Assembly: GCA_947175055.1 (NCBI GenBank) | Contig: CAMWLJ010000007.1 | Location: 1-60,210 of the forward strand | DNA length: 60,210 nt | DNA from: an uncultured Lachnospiraceae bacterium | Lineage (GTDB): Bacteria > Bacillota > Clostridia > Lachnospirales > Lachnospiraceae | Reading direction: 5' to 3' | Program-made: the position numbers and the translations under genes | Shown here: positions 60,209 to 60,210 of the stretch, piece after piece | How positions within the stretch are numbered: position 1 is the stretch's first letter | Layout of the letters: every line of letters begins with the position of its first letter | The notes under the pieces: generated by a model | The model's input: the letters and a program-made list of their open reading frames with translations, nothing else | What the model was told of the DNA's origin: nothing | Database searches by the model: none

Positions 60209-60210
60209 TA

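Overview
The window looks like chromosomal DNA of an anaerobic gut Firmicute of the Lachnospiraceae/Clostridia type. The evidence is strong GGAGG-type ribosome sites, a T-box leader on a short clostridial-type prolyl-tRNA synthetase, class II galactose uridylyltransferase, N-terminal-rubredoxin ('reverse') rubrerythrin with PerR and rubredoxin, acetate kinase, and AgrC/LytTR and BlaI/BlaR1-type regulators. There is no rRNA, CRISPR array, prophage or recognisable transposase. One tRNA-Gly(UCC) is present. Most genes are on the minus strand.

Layout. 0-4 kb: the 5' end of a probable mutS2, a Uma2-family nuclease-like gene, then a small island in which a WYL/YafY-type regulator sits between a ClbS-like protein gene and a GyrI-like gene broken by an in-frame TGA. 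All three carry the same palindromic operator at the same distance from a -10 box. Two gene remnants follow. 4-13 kb: orphan histidine kinase, trmL, aminotransferase plus Lrp regulator, AIR-synthase-like protein, VanW/G5 surface protein, a 33-aa membrane miniprotein, an exonuclease and an XRE regulator. 13-18 kb: galK-galT with an AraC regulator, and an orphan receiver/HPt pair. 18-34 kb: tRNA-Gly, a membrane-anchored amidase, blaI-blaR1, ackA, T-box-proS, a NahK-like sugar kinase, two tandem O-antigen-ligase-like proteins, an AI-2E-family permease and a pseudouridine synthase. 34-38 kb: an OmpR-type two-component system and a PerR/rubrerythrin/rubredoxin peroxide-defence set.

38-49.5 kb holds the most interesting metabolic unit: a LacI-controlled sugar cluster of ABC importer (binding protein, two permeases), L-fucose/arabinose isomerase-like protein, class II aldolase, cytoplasmic GH43-like glycosidase, iron alcohol dehydrogenase and DhaK/DhaL. 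It has the logic of a fucose-type pathway (isomerase, kinase, aldolase, aldehyde reductase), but the only kinase is a dihydroxyacetone-kinase pair. 49.6-55.2 kb: an AgrC/LytTR two-component system facing a BceAB-like ABC transporter across LytTR-type direct repeats. 55.2-60.2 kb: an AT-rich AAA ATPase plus TOPRIM-like pair that resembles two-gene anti-phage modules, an AAA/PD-(D/E)XK protein, a DUF3892 protein, and a cysteine-rich protein running off the right end.

A dispersed family of stem-loop repeats runs through the whole window. At least eight copies lie on the minus strand, most of them directly before a minus-strand gene. Most end in GCTTCGGAATGGAGGT, or a close variant, a few bases before the start codon, so the repeat itself supplies the ribosome binding site. 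Stem sequences differ between copies in compensating ways, which suggests that the folded form is conserved.
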